Below are positions 1 to 6,013 of a DNA stretch of 6,606 nt, in pieces. The notes under the pieces are model-generated. The model had not been told where the DNA came from and made no database searches. It saw nothing but the letters and a program-made list of their open reading frames with translations. Each line of letters begins with the position of its first letter. Position 1 is the stretch's first letter. Location: NCBI GenBank assembly GCA_937128785.1, contig CAKZMS010000387.1, forward strand, positions 1 through 6,606, in the 5' to 3' direction. Both the position numbers and the translations under genes were made by a program. The stretch comes from an uncultured Opitutaceae bacterium (lineage in GTDB: Bacteria; Verrucomicrobiota; Verrucomicrobiia; Opitutales; Opitutaceae).

Positions 1-203
1 CAGTCGCCCGGCTCCGGATCCTGTCCGCCGGCGCGGCGCGCGGCGGCGATGGCTGCCCGCCCGACCTCCATCTCGGCGACCGCGGAGCCGAAGGCCGCGG
101 CCTCCGTGGGGGGGCGCGGCGCCGCGCTCCCGGCGCCGGCCAGCAGCGTGCCGAGCAAGACCTGGCGGTCGTGGGTGAGTTTTTTGCGTTTGGATTTCGA
201 CAT
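1..203 (-). CDS. N-terminal fragment of an unrecognised Ala-rich protein
   Basis: An ATG on the minus strand at 203-201 opens a frame that stays open for 67 codons and leaves the window at base 1, so the C-terminal part is missing. The product starts with a basic stretch (MSKSKRKKLTHDRQ), followed by a short hydrophobic patch (VLLGTLLAGAG, about residues 15-25) and then an Ala/Arg/Pro-rich segment. I do not recognise a family. The hydrophobic patch is too short and too Gly-rich to call a membrane anchor with confidence. No Shine-Dalgarno sequence precedes the ATG; the upstream DNA is the heptamer array that begins 7 bases away. GC content is extreme (49 of 60 bases at 61-120). The minus frame is preferred over the opposite-strand reading because it ends in an ATG exactly where composition changes and continues the direction of the upstream genes. 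The call of a real gene is moderate; its function is unknown. Confidence 0.5.
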   Translation of the reverse strand, partial: MSKSKRKKLTHDRQVLLGTLLAGAGSAAPRPPTEAAAFGSAVAEMEVGRAAIAAARRAGGQDPEPGD

Positions 204-209
204 GCTATT

Positions 210-300
210 CAGTTGTCAGTTTTCAGCTATCAGCAGTCAGTTCTCAGGAATGAGTTTTCAGCAGTCAGCCATCAGCCTTCAGTTTTCAGAAATCAGTTTT
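210..300. repeat. Left array: 13 tandem heptamers CAG-N3-T
   Basis: From 210 to 300 the plus strand reads as 13 consecutive 7-base units in perfect register. Twelve fit CAGNNNT (for example cagttgt at 210, cagtttt at 217, 280 and 294, cagcagt at 231 and 259, cagaaat at 287); one is gagtttt at 252. The period of 7 argues against coding. On the minus strand each CTG-A junction gives a TGA every 7 bases, so stops cycle through all three frames. The last units overlap the end of the four-helix-bundle gene and supply its TGA stop (295-293). The array starts only 7 bases upstream of the ATG of the leftmost gene. A shorter, inverted copy lies on the other side of the four-helix-bundle gene at 677-718. 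Confidence 0.9.
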
Positions 301-664
301 TGCTGGGTTTTCCGTCACGCAGTCGTCGGATCAAACCTCCCAGCATGCGTTTGATTTCAGCGATCTCCCTCGAAAGCTCAACGTGGGATTGATCGGGTAG
401 GTATCCGAGGTCTTGTGACAAAAGGAGATGGTATTCCGCTTCGCTGGCGGAGCCATGGGCGATCTCAGCGAAACGAGCCAGCTCAGTTGAACTGCTCCGA
501 CCGCAACCCTCCGCCAGATTGGCCGGGACCGAGGCGCTCGCTCGTCTCAGTTGGGAGACCAGACCATATTTCTCATCGGGGGGGAATCCCCGAGTGATCT
601 GATAAACCTTCAGTGTGAAAAGGTGGCTTCGATTCCACACATCGAGTTTGCGATAGTCCTGCAC
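293..664 (-). CDS. Four-helix-bundle protein, S23 / 23S-rRNA intervening-sequence family (Avd-like fold)
   Basis: The 123-residue product has the hallmarks of the S23 four-helix-bundle family: an N-terminal D-Y-R-K-L-x-V-W motif (residues 3-10), F-P-P-D-E-K-Y-G-L (27-35), the core Q-L-R-R-A-S-A-S-V-P-A-N-L-A-E-G (38-53) and R-F-A-E-I-A-x-G-S (64-72). Four amphipathic helices are expected at about 6-25, 31-55, 59-85 and 92-118. Family members occur inside intervening sequences of 23S rRNA genes, as free-standing genes, and as relatives of Avd, the accessory protein of diversity-generating retroelements. They form oligomers with a basic, probably nucleic-acid-binding surface. Here the gene is free-standing, with no rRNA or reverse transcriptase in the window. 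The start is GTG at 664, because the family motif begins almost immediately; no Shine-Dalgarno sequence precedes it. Its stop codon lies inside the left heptamer array. Family assignment is firm; the cellular role is not known. Confidence 0.93.
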   Translation of the reverse strand: MQDYRKLDVWNRSHLFTLKVYQITRGFPPDEKYGLVSQLRRASASVPANLAEGCGRSSSTELARFAEIAHGSASEAEYHLLLSQDLGYLPDQSHVELSREIAEIKRMLGGLIRRLRDGKPSKN

Positions 665-676
665 GGGGTCGGGTCT

Positions 677-718
677 AAATCTGATTTCTGAGGACTGAAA
701 ACTGAGAACTCATTCTCT
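677..718. repeat. Right array: inverted heptamer arm
   Basis: This stretch is six heptamers read on the minus strand: agagaat, gagttct, cagtttt, cagtcct, cagaaat, cagattt. Four fit CAGNNNT and the gagttct unit parallels gagtttt of the left array. Two exact inverted matches tie the arms together: 11 bases (tcagaaatcag at 286-296 against the complement of 681-691) and 9 bases (gaatgagtt at 248-256 against the complement of 707-715). The arm fills the space between the regulator's stop codon (721-719) and a point 12 bases before the GTG of the four-helix-bundle gene. In a minus-strand transcript the two arms could pair and loop out the gene. Confidence 0.85.
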
Positions 719-2080
719 TCAGAGTCCGTATTTTTCCAGACGCCGGTAAAAAGCGCTGCGGCTGAGACCAAGTTCCTCGGCGGCCTTGCGGGCGTTTCCG
801 TCGCAGCGAGCGAGGGTTTTTTTGATGAGGTAGGACTCCACCTCTTCGATACTCATGTCTTCGATTTGTGGGGTTGCCTGGCCGGCGTTCAGCCCGAGGT
901 CATTCACGTGGATCACCTTGCCTTGGGCCATGAGACAACCGCGCTCAACCGCGTGGTCGAGCTCGCGGACATTTCCGGGCCACGAGTAACCGCGCATGGC
1001 CTCAATGGCGGAGTCGTCAAATCCGGTGATGCCTTTGGCGTAGCGCTTCACATGGGCCTTCAGGAAAAACTGGGCGAGGAGTTCAATGTCTTCGCGGCGC
1101 TCCCGCAGCGGCGGCAAATGGATGTGAATGGTGTTGAGCCGGAAAAGCAGATCCTGGCGAAACGCACCTTCGGCGACCTGCTTTTGCAGATCCGCATTCG
1201 TGGCGGAGACCAAACGAACGTTTGAGGTGAACGTCTTGGATGAGCCCACGCGCTCAAACTCGCCGGTCTCCAGCGTGCGCAGAATCTTGGCCTGCTGGGA
1301 CAGGGGAATGTTGCCGATCTCATCCATGAAGAGCGTGCCGCCATCGGCCAGTTCGAAGCGGCCCGCGCGGTCGGTCTTGGCATCGGTAAAAGCCCCGCGA
1401 ACGTGGCCAAACAGTTCGCTCTCAAAGACGCCCTCCGGCAGTCCGCCCATGTTGACGGATATAAAGGGATCCTGGCCGCGGGTGGAAACGGCGTGGAGGG
1501 CGCGGGCGATCAGTCCTTTGCCGGTGCCGTTTTCCCCGGTGATGAGGATGTTGGCGTCGGAGGGACCCACGCGGGCGATCATCTCGAGCACCGGACGCAT
1601 GGCCACGGACTCGGCGATCAAGGTCGGGCCGGAATCCTTGCCGCGGAGGATCTGGTTTTCCTGTTCGAGTCGTCGATACGCCCGCACGGCGCTGCCGAGT
1701 TCGACTTGGGTTCTGACAATCGTGAGCAGGCGGGGGTTGTCCCATGGCTTGGTGACAAAGTCCTTGGCGCCGCGTCGCATGGCTTCGACGGCGACTTCAA
1801 CGCTGGCCCAGGCCGTCATCACCACGACGGGCAGGTTGTTGTCCAAATTCTGCAGCTTATCGAGCAGGTCGAGTCCCTCCTCGCCGGACGTGGTATCCCG
1901 GGCGTAGTTCAGGTCGATCAGGACCAGAGCGTAGTCTTTTGCCTCCACGGCGCGGAGCACCGCTGCCGGAGACTTAACGGTATCGATTTGATAACCCTCG
2001 CTCTTCAATAAAAGCCTCAGTGCCTCAAGCACATCGGGTTGGTCATCGGCGACAAGAATCCGGGGGGACGCGGCAGGCAT
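719..2080 (-). CDS. NtrC-family sigma-54-dependent response regulator (REC-AAA+-Fis)
   Basis: The 453-residue protein is a complete bacterial enhancer-binding protein: a phosphorylatable activator that uses ATP hydrolysis to open sigma-54 RNA polymerase complexes. The receiver domain (about 6-125) has the acidic pair D12-D13, phospho-acceptor D56, T89 and K111. Its loop after D56 is longer than usual (NYARDTTSGEEG). The AAA+ domain (about 152-385) has Walker A GENGTGKG (182-189), the sigma-54 contact loop GAFTDA (229-234, canonical GAFTGA), Walker B GGTLFMDE (247-254), the arginine-finger region FRQDLLFRLN (307-316) and WPGNVREL (367-374). A Fis-type helix-turn-helix closes the protein (about 425-453, ending RRLEKYGL). 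The start is ATG at 2080, just before the receiver core, without a Shine-Dalgarno sequence. No sensor kinase gene is in the window. The gene follows the small membrane gene by 51 bases, with a sigma-54 promoter upstream of both, so it may be autoregulated. Confidence 0.96.
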   Translation of the reverse strand: MPAASPRILVADDQPDVLEALRLLLKSEGYQIDTVKSPAAVLRAVEAKDYALVLIDLNYARDTTSGEEGLDLLDKLQNLDNNLPVVVMTAWASVEVAVEAMRRGAKDFVTKPWDNPRLLTIVRTQVELGSAVRAYRRLEQENQILRGKDSGPTLIAESVAMRPVLEMIARVGPSDANILITGENGTGKGLIARALHAVSTRGQDPFISVNMGGLPEGVFESELFGHVRGAFTDAKTDRAGRFELADGGTLFMDEIGNIPLSQQAKILRTLETGEFERVGSSKTFTSNVRLVSATNADLQKQVAEGAFRQDLLFRLNTIHIHLPPLRERREDIELLAQFFLKAHVKRYAKGITGFDDSAIEAMRGYSWPGNVRELDHAVERGCLMAQGKVIHVNDLGLNAGQATPQIEDMSIEEVESYLIKKTLARCDGNARKAAEELGLSRSAFYRRLEKYGL

Positions 2081-2131
2081 AAGGCAGTGATCTCGGGCGT
2101 AAGGCGGGTGTCAAGAAGCGGCTACGGTGTT

Positions 2132-2449
2132 TTAGCTGTGAGCGAGAACACGACGTGGACGACGAACGTTGGATTGTCGGCGGATGGCAGGACGCTGGCC
2201 GATGAGTTCGGTCGATCCAAAAACCTCGTTGGCAGGAGTAAGTATCACGGCCTGATCCTCGGTGGTGAGGTTCTGGAAGGAGCGACCGTAGTCGCTACCG
2301 AGCGTAAGCAGCACGAACGAAATGATGAACGTGCCGAACGGCAGGGTGAAGGGGGCGGAACCGATGGTGACACCGGCAGTTTCGGCCGCGGCAGCCGCCA
2401 CGATGCCGAAAACAGAGAAAAGAACAAGGTAGGCGAGTTTCGATTTCAT
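2132..2449 (-). CDS. Small predicted membrane or exported protein of unknown function
   Basis: A 105-residue frame starts with ATG at 2449 and ends in TAA at 2134-2132. The N-terminus looks like a signal peptide: MKSK, a hydrophobic core (about 5-22), then an Ala-rich run ending in A-E (residues 22-23) that could be a cleavage site. A second hydrophobic stretch lies at about 31-50 (FGTFIISFVLLTL). The tail is polar and ends very basic (RRQSNVRRPRR, about 90-100). If the first segment is cleaved, one transmembrane helix with a basic tail remains; if not, the protein is a two-helix hairpin. I do not recognise a family. The frame is open further upstream, but a start at 2449 gives the signal peptide and sits 42 bases after the predicted sigma-54 transcription start. 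There is no Shine-Dalgarno sequence. It is co-directional with the sigma-54 regulator 51 bases downstream and is a plausible target of it. Confidence 0.68.
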   Translation of the reverse strand: MKSKLAYLVLFSVFGIVAAAAAETAGVTIGSAPFTLPFGTFIISFVLLTLGSDYGRSFQNLTTEDQAVILTPANEVFGSTELIGQRPAIRRQSNVRRPRRVLAHS

Positions 2450-2501
2450 GATGTTAAGTTGGATTGATGATTCTGCTTGAATTTGAAGTTGAATCACTAC
2501 C

Positions 2502-2517
2502 TGCACTCGCCGTGCCA
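2502..2517 (-). promoter_or_regulatory. Sigma-54 (-24/-12) promoter
   Basis: Read on the minus strand, 2517 to 2502 is TGGCACGGCGAGTGCA. The sigma-54 consensus is TGGCACG-N4-TTGCA or TTGCT, so every conserved position matches except one (GTGCA for TTGCA). The invariant GG (2516-2515) and GC (2504-2503) are 12 bases apart, as required. Transcription should start near 2491, giving a leader of about 42 bases before the ATG at 2449. The next genes are the small membrane protein and then a sigma-54 activator, which makes a chance match less likely. An AT-rich stretch at 2551-2566 lies about 35-50 bases upstream of the -24 element, where a bending protein such as IHF often binds. I did not find a convincing activator palindrome. 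Confidence 0.75.
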
Positions 2518-2702
2518 ACTGAATCCATAGAATCCTAAGTGCATAATGGGTAGTTATATAAAAACTTACGGGGCTTTTGCTTCCATCCTCGAGCTCCAGA
2601 ATTATTGCGCGGGCGGGAAGCAGAAATCCCAAAATCGGAACCGCCGGTCGATCGAAAGGCTTTGATGCTGCGTTCGTCCGATTTTCGCTTATGCTTACCG
2701 CC
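2518..2702. promoter_or_regulatory. Divergent control region between the sigma-54 operon and glpK
   Basis: These 185 bases carry the upstream region of both transcription directions. The visible elements are an AT-rich tract (2551-2566), a TATGCT hexamer at 2690-2695 that could be a weak -10 box for glpK but lacks a good -35 partner at 17 bases, and a small palindrome tcgatcga at 2648-2655. Activator sites for the sigma-54 promoter would be expected around 2590-2670, but no clear repeated operator can be seen by eye. The glpK frame is open through part of this stretch, but that extension has no homology to the kinase fold and is treated as non-coding. Confidence 0.4.
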
Positions 2703-4202
2703 ATGAATTCACCCCAATTCATTGTCGCGCTGGACCAGGGAACGACCAGTTCCCGCACCGTCATCTACGATCATAATGCGCAGACGGTGGCGAAGGCCCA
2801 GCTGGAGTTTACGCAGCACTACCCGCAGTCGGGTTGGGTGGAGCACGATGCCAATGAGATTTGGAGTAGCCAGCTCGCGACGTTGCAAAAGGCCGTCCAC
2901 GAAGCCGCCGCTACGATGAAGGATATCGCCGCCGTGGGCATCACCAATCAGCGCGAAACCCTGGTGGTGTGGGACAAACGATCGGGCCAACCGGTCGGGC
3001 CCGCCATCGTGTGGCAGGATCGCAGAACCGCGCAGGACTGTGCGAAACTGGAAGCCGACGGAGCAGGGGTGATGGTTCGGCAAAAGACCGGGCTGCGTTT
3101 GGATCCTTATTTCACCGGCACCAAACTGGCGTGGTTATTACGTCGGGATGGTGATCTGCGGAAGCGGGCGGAAGCGGGTGAGATTTTGGCTGGAACCGTC
3201 GACAGTTGGCTGATCTGGAATCTTACCAAGGGGGAGGTTCACGCGACGGATGCCAGCAATGCTTCGCGCACGCTCTTGTTTAACATCGATCATGGCGACT
3301 GGGATGACGAACTGCTGCAGCTATTGGACATTCCGCGCGCCATATTACCGCAAGTGTGTGATTCCTCGGCGGTGCTAGGTGAAGTGGCGGACGGTCTGCC
3401 GGCGGCGGGAGTACCGATTTCTGGGGTGGCCGGAGATCAACAAGCCGCTTTGTTTGGCCAAGGCTGTTTCAATCCGGGTATGGCCAAAAACACCTACGGC
3501 ACCGGGTGTTTTCTTTTGATGCAGACCGGAGCGAAGCGGGTTGCGTCGGACCACGGGCTTTTGACCACGGTCGCCTGGCGATTAGGCGGCAAACTGAGCG
3601 ATGCCTTGGAGGGCGCGGTTTTTGTGGCGGGGGCGGCTGTTCAATGGGCTCGCGACGAACTGGGGTTGGTCCAGACGGCCGAGGAGTTGAGCGAGCTTGC
3701 CGGAACCGTAGAGACTGCCAACGGGGTCATCTGCGTGCCCGCCTTCACGGGATTGGGCGCGCCGCACTGGGATCCGTTTGCCCGGGGAGCCCTCGTGGGG
3801 CTCACCCGCGGAACGAATCGGGCCCATTTTTGCCGGGCCATCCTGGAAAGTATCGCGCTGCAAAGTTGTGACCTGATTACGGCGATGGAAAAGGATAGTG
3901 GTGTCGCGCTGCAGGAATTGCGGGTCGACGGTGGAGCGACCGCCAGCGACCCATTGATGCAGATTCAGGCGGACCTCCTTGGTTGCCCGTTGGTGCGGCC
4001 GCAGGATCTGGAAACCACCGCGCTGGGCGCGGCCCATTTAGCGGGATTGGCCGTAGGTTTCTGGAATGATCGCGATGAACTAGGGAAACACTCGTTTATC
4101 GACCGGTTGTTCAGACCGAATTCGGACACCGAGGTATCACAGCTCAAAACCGACTGGAAGCGGGCGGTCGAGCGGTCGAAGACCTGGGTCGTGGATGAGT
4201 AG
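2703..4202 (+). CDS. glpK: Glycerol kinase
   Basis: The 499-residue cytoplasmic enzyme phosphorylates glycerol with ATP to sn-glycerol-3-phosphate, the entry step of glycerol catabolism. It is an FGGY-family sugar kinase of normal length (Escherichia coli GlpK has 502). It has the N-terminal ATP-binding motif DQGTTSSR (11-18), glycerol-binding R84-E85 in NQRET and Y136, the first FGGY signature [11 protein letters not shown] (136-146), the catalytic base D245 in GDQQ, the NTYGTG motif (263-268), [10 protein letters not shown] (349-358) and the second FGGY signature starting [11 protein letters not shown] (410-420). The start at ATG 2703 places the first beta strand right after the start, as in the family; no Shine-Dalgarno sequence is present. 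The arginine used by E. coli GlpK to bind fructose-1,6-bisphosphate (R236) is glycine here, and the IIA-Glc docking segment near 472-481 differs, so those controls are probably absent. No glpF or glpD is adjacent. Confidence 0.97.
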   Translation: MNSPQFIVALDQGTTSSRTVIYDHNAQTVAKAQLEFTQHYPQSGWVEHDANEIWSSQLATLQKAVHEAAATMKDIAAVGITNQRETLVVWDKRSGQPVGPAIVWQDRRTAQDCAKLEADGAGVMVRQKTGLRLDPYFTGTKLAWLLRRDGDLRKRAEAGEILAGTVDSWLIWNLTKGEVHATDASNASRTLLFNIDHGDWDDELLQLLDIPRAILPQVCDSSAVLGEVADGLPAAGVPISGVAGDQQAALFGQGCFNPGMAKNTYGTGCFLLMQTGAKRVASDHGLLTTVAWRLGGKLSDALEGAVFVAGAAVQWARDELGLVQTAEELSELAGTVETANGVICVPAFTGLGAPHWDPFARGALVGLTRGTNRAHFCRAILESIALQSCDLITAMEKDSGVALQELRVDGGATASDPLMQIQADLLGCPLVRPQDLETTALGAAHLAGLAVGFWNDRDELGKHSFIDRLFRPNSDTEVSQLKTDWKRAVERSKTWVVDE

Positions 4203-4216
4203 TATTCCTAGTATCA

Positions 4217-4240
4217 TTACTAACTTACCTAAATTAGTAA
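4217..4240. promoter_or_regulatory. Inverted repeat upstream of cysI, candidate operator
   Basis: In the 86-base glpK-cysI spacer, ttactaa (4217-4223) and ttagtaa (4234-4240) form a perfect 7-base inverted repeat separated by 10 bases. The right half also contains the 9-base palindrome ctaaattag (4229-4237), and a further tagta half-site lies at 4209-4213. The stretch is strongly AT-rich against a GC-rich background. It is followed by A residues, not T residues, so it does not look like an intrinsic terminator. A binding site for a sulfur- or cysteine-responsive repressor is a reasonable guess from its position 49-72 bases before the cysI start. The regulator is not identified, and an overlapping promoter is likely but cannot be fixed. 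Confidence 0.5.
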
Positions 4241-4288
4241 AAACGACTTGAAGCCCCTTGGGTGAAGCGGCACGTTTTCCCTTCGCTC

Positions 4289-6004
4289 ATGAGCTCTGAA
4301 CAAGAAGCAACCAAGCCACTGGCTGCCAACGAAGGCATCAAATCCGCGTCGAATTTTCTGCGCGGCACCATCGCGGAGGAACTGCAGGATGAATCCACGG
4401 GGGCAATAAATGCTGATAATCAGCAACTAACCAAATTTCACGGTCTCTACATGCAGGATGACCGTGACCTGCGGCGGGAACGTCGCCAAGCCAAGCTCGA
4501 GAAGGCCTTCTCGTTCATGCTTCGGGTCCGCCTCCCGGGTGGACGCTGCACGCCGGCTCAGTGGCTCATGCTCGACAAATTGGCCGACGAACGGGCTAAC
4601 GGGACCCAGCGCCTCACCACGCAGCAAACTTACCAGTTACACGGCAGTCGCAAAGGTAACCTGAAGCCCCTGATTAAAGGAATGGACGAGGCGCTGATGG
4701 ATTCCATCGCGGCGTGCGGTGATGTGAACCGCAACATCATGGCTCCGCCGAATCCGGAGCGCAGCGCGGCTCATGCGGCCATGTATGATCACGCCAAGGC
4801 GTTGTCCGAGCATACGCTACCCAAAACGCGCGCTTACCATGAAATCTGGCTGGATGGCGAAAAAGTCGCGGGTGGGGAGCCTGAAGTTGAGCCGCTCTAC
4901 GGGGAGACTTATCTGCCCCGGAAATTCAAAGTCGGCTTCGCCATACCGCCGTCCAATGACGTGGATGTCTATTCGCAGGATCTCGGTTTTATCGGTGTCG
5001 TCGAAAACGGTGAGCTGGTGGGCTACAACGTAACGGTGGGAGGTGGTCTCGGCATGAGTCACGGCAACGAGGAAACCTTCCCTCGTCTGGCGGAACCCCT
5101 GGGATTCATTACCACCGATCAGGTCAATGCCATCGGCGAAGCGATCATTGCGACACAGCGCGACTACGGCGATCGCACCAACCGCAAGCACGCCCGTCTG
5201 AAATACACGATCGAAGACCGGGGCTTGGTCTGGTTCCGCGGTGAAGTGGAGAGTCGCTCGGGTATTACTTTTTCAGATACACGGGATGTGACCTTCACCA
5301 CGATCGAAGACCCGCATGGCTGGCACGAGTGCACCGACGGAACCTGGTTCTATGGACTGCACGTCCTGAGTGGACGGATCAAGGATCGCGAGGGTTGGCC
5401 GATGAAGACGGCTCTGCGCGAAGTCGCCCAGATTCACACGGGAGACTTCCGTCTCACCCCTTCTCAGAATGTCACCATTTCCGGCGTGACCGCCGACGCC
5501 AAAGCCGAGGTTGAGGCGATCCTCGCGAAACATGGCTTGGACGGAGAAAACCAGCAGACCCGGTTGCGTCTCAATGCGATGTCCTGCGTCGCCCTGCCGA
5601 CCTGTGGGTTGGCGCTGGCGGAAAGTGAACGCGTGTTGCCCGAAGTGCTGGAGAAATTTGATGCGGTGCTGGAAGAGGCAGGTCTGTCGGACGATGCCAT
5701 CAGTCTGCGCATGACCGGTTGCCCGAACGGGTGTGCCCGTCCTTATCTGGCCGAGATCGGGTTCGTCGGCAAGGCGCCCGGAAAATATGCGCTCTACATT
5801 GGAGCGAAATATAATGGTTCCCGGCTCAATCGTCTGGTTTCGCCCAAGTGCACGGTCGACGAGGCAGTGGAGCTGTTGCGCCCGGTCATCAAGAAGTATG
5901 CAACCGAGCGCCAGGATGGCGAAGAGTTCGGCGATTTCTGTGACCGCGCCGTGCTGCCCGAGGATGCGACCTTCCACAGCGTCGGCTCCGGACTGCGGAT
6001 CTAA
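4289..6004 (+). CDS. cysI: Assimilatory sulfite reductase hemoprotein (beta) subunit
   Basis: The 571-residue cytoplasmic protein carries siroheme and a 4Fe-4S cluster and reduces sulfite to sulfide with six electrons for cysteine synthesis. It aligns along its whole length with E. coli CysI (570 residues) as I remember it: SNFLRGTIAEEL near the start, RLPGG (81-85), NRNIMAPP (147-154), TYLPRKFK (207-214), QNVTISGV (393-400), then the cluster ligands C433 and C439 in C-x5-C and C478 and C482 in TGCPNGC. Sulfite and siroheme contacts R81, R148, K212 and K214 are all present, so it should be active. ATG 4289 is chosen because it gives the family length; a GTG at 4262 would add nine residues. 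There is no Shine-Dalgarno sequence. NADPH-type enzymes need the flavoprotein CysJ, which is not in the window. An intrinsic terminator follows. A nitrite reductase assignment is less likely because the match to CysI is continuous. Confidence 0.96.
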   Translation: MSSEQEATKPLAANEGIKSASNFLRGTIAEELQDESTGAINADNQQLTKFHGLYMQDDRDLRRERRQAKLEKAFSFMLRVRLPGGRCTPAQWLMLDKLADERANGTQRLTTQQTYQLHGSRKGNLKPLIKGMDEALMDSIAACGDVNRNIMAPPNPERSAAHAAMYDHAKALSEHTLPKTRAYHEIWLDGEKVAGGEPEVEPLYGETYLPRKFKVGFAIPPSNDVDVYSQDLGFIGVVENGELVGYNVTVGGGLGMSHGNEETFPRLAEPLGFITTDQVNAIGEAIIATQRDYGDRTNRKHARLKYTIEDRGLVWFRGEVESRSGITFSDTRDVTFTTIEDPHGWHECTDGTWFYGLHVLSGRIKDREGWPMKTALREVAQIHTGDFRLTPSQNVTISGVTADAKAEVEAILAKHGLDGENQQTRLRLNAMSCVALPTCGLALAESERVLPEVLEKFDAVLEEAGLSDDAISLRMTGCPNGCARPYLAEIGFVGKAPGKYALYIGAKYNGSRLNRLVSPKCTVDEAVELLRPVIKKYATERQDGEEFGDFCDRAVLPEDATFHSVGSGLRI

Positions 6005-6013
6005 CCGTTAAGC

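Noticed and set aside
210..300. CRISPR array
   Set aside because: The units are 7 bases long and contiguous, with no unique spacers of CRISPR length and no cas genes.
49..354. Plus-strand frame across the left edge and the heptamer array
   Set aside because: Its second half is a translation of the 7-base repeat and its first half mirrors the GC-rich minus-strand frame.
210..718. Diversity-generating retroelement, because the protein resembles Avd
   Set aside because: No reverse transcriptase, template repeat or variable repeat pair is present in the window.
1403..2011. Long plus-strand open frames opposite the sigma-54 regulator
   Set aside because: They are antisense shadows of a fully conserved REC-AAA-Fis gene and show no recognisable domain.
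2086..2114. Sigma-70 promoter for the regulator (TTGACA at 2114-2109, minus strand)
   Set aside because: The hexamer 17 bases on is ATCACT, a poor -10 box, so the good -35 match alone is not enough.
2577..2702. Longer glpK reading from an upstream start
   Set aside because: The extra 42 residues are not part of the FGGY kinase fold and overlap the divergent control region; ATG 2703 matches the family start.
2450..2764. Upstream extension of the small membrane protein frame to 2764
   Set aside because: It would run across the sigma-54 promoter and into glpK, and would bury the signal peptide inside the protein.
4217..4240. Terminator of glpK
   Set aside because: The stem is AT-only apart from one pair and is followed by A residues on the plus strand, with no T run.
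4262..4288. GTG start for cysI nine codons upstream
   Set aside because: ATG 4289 gives the usual family length and there is no Shine-Dalgarno sequence to favour the GTG; it remains possible.
4203..4288. SAM or other sulfur riboswitch before cysI
   Set aside because: The leader is short and shows no recognisable riboswitch core or expression-platform hairpin.
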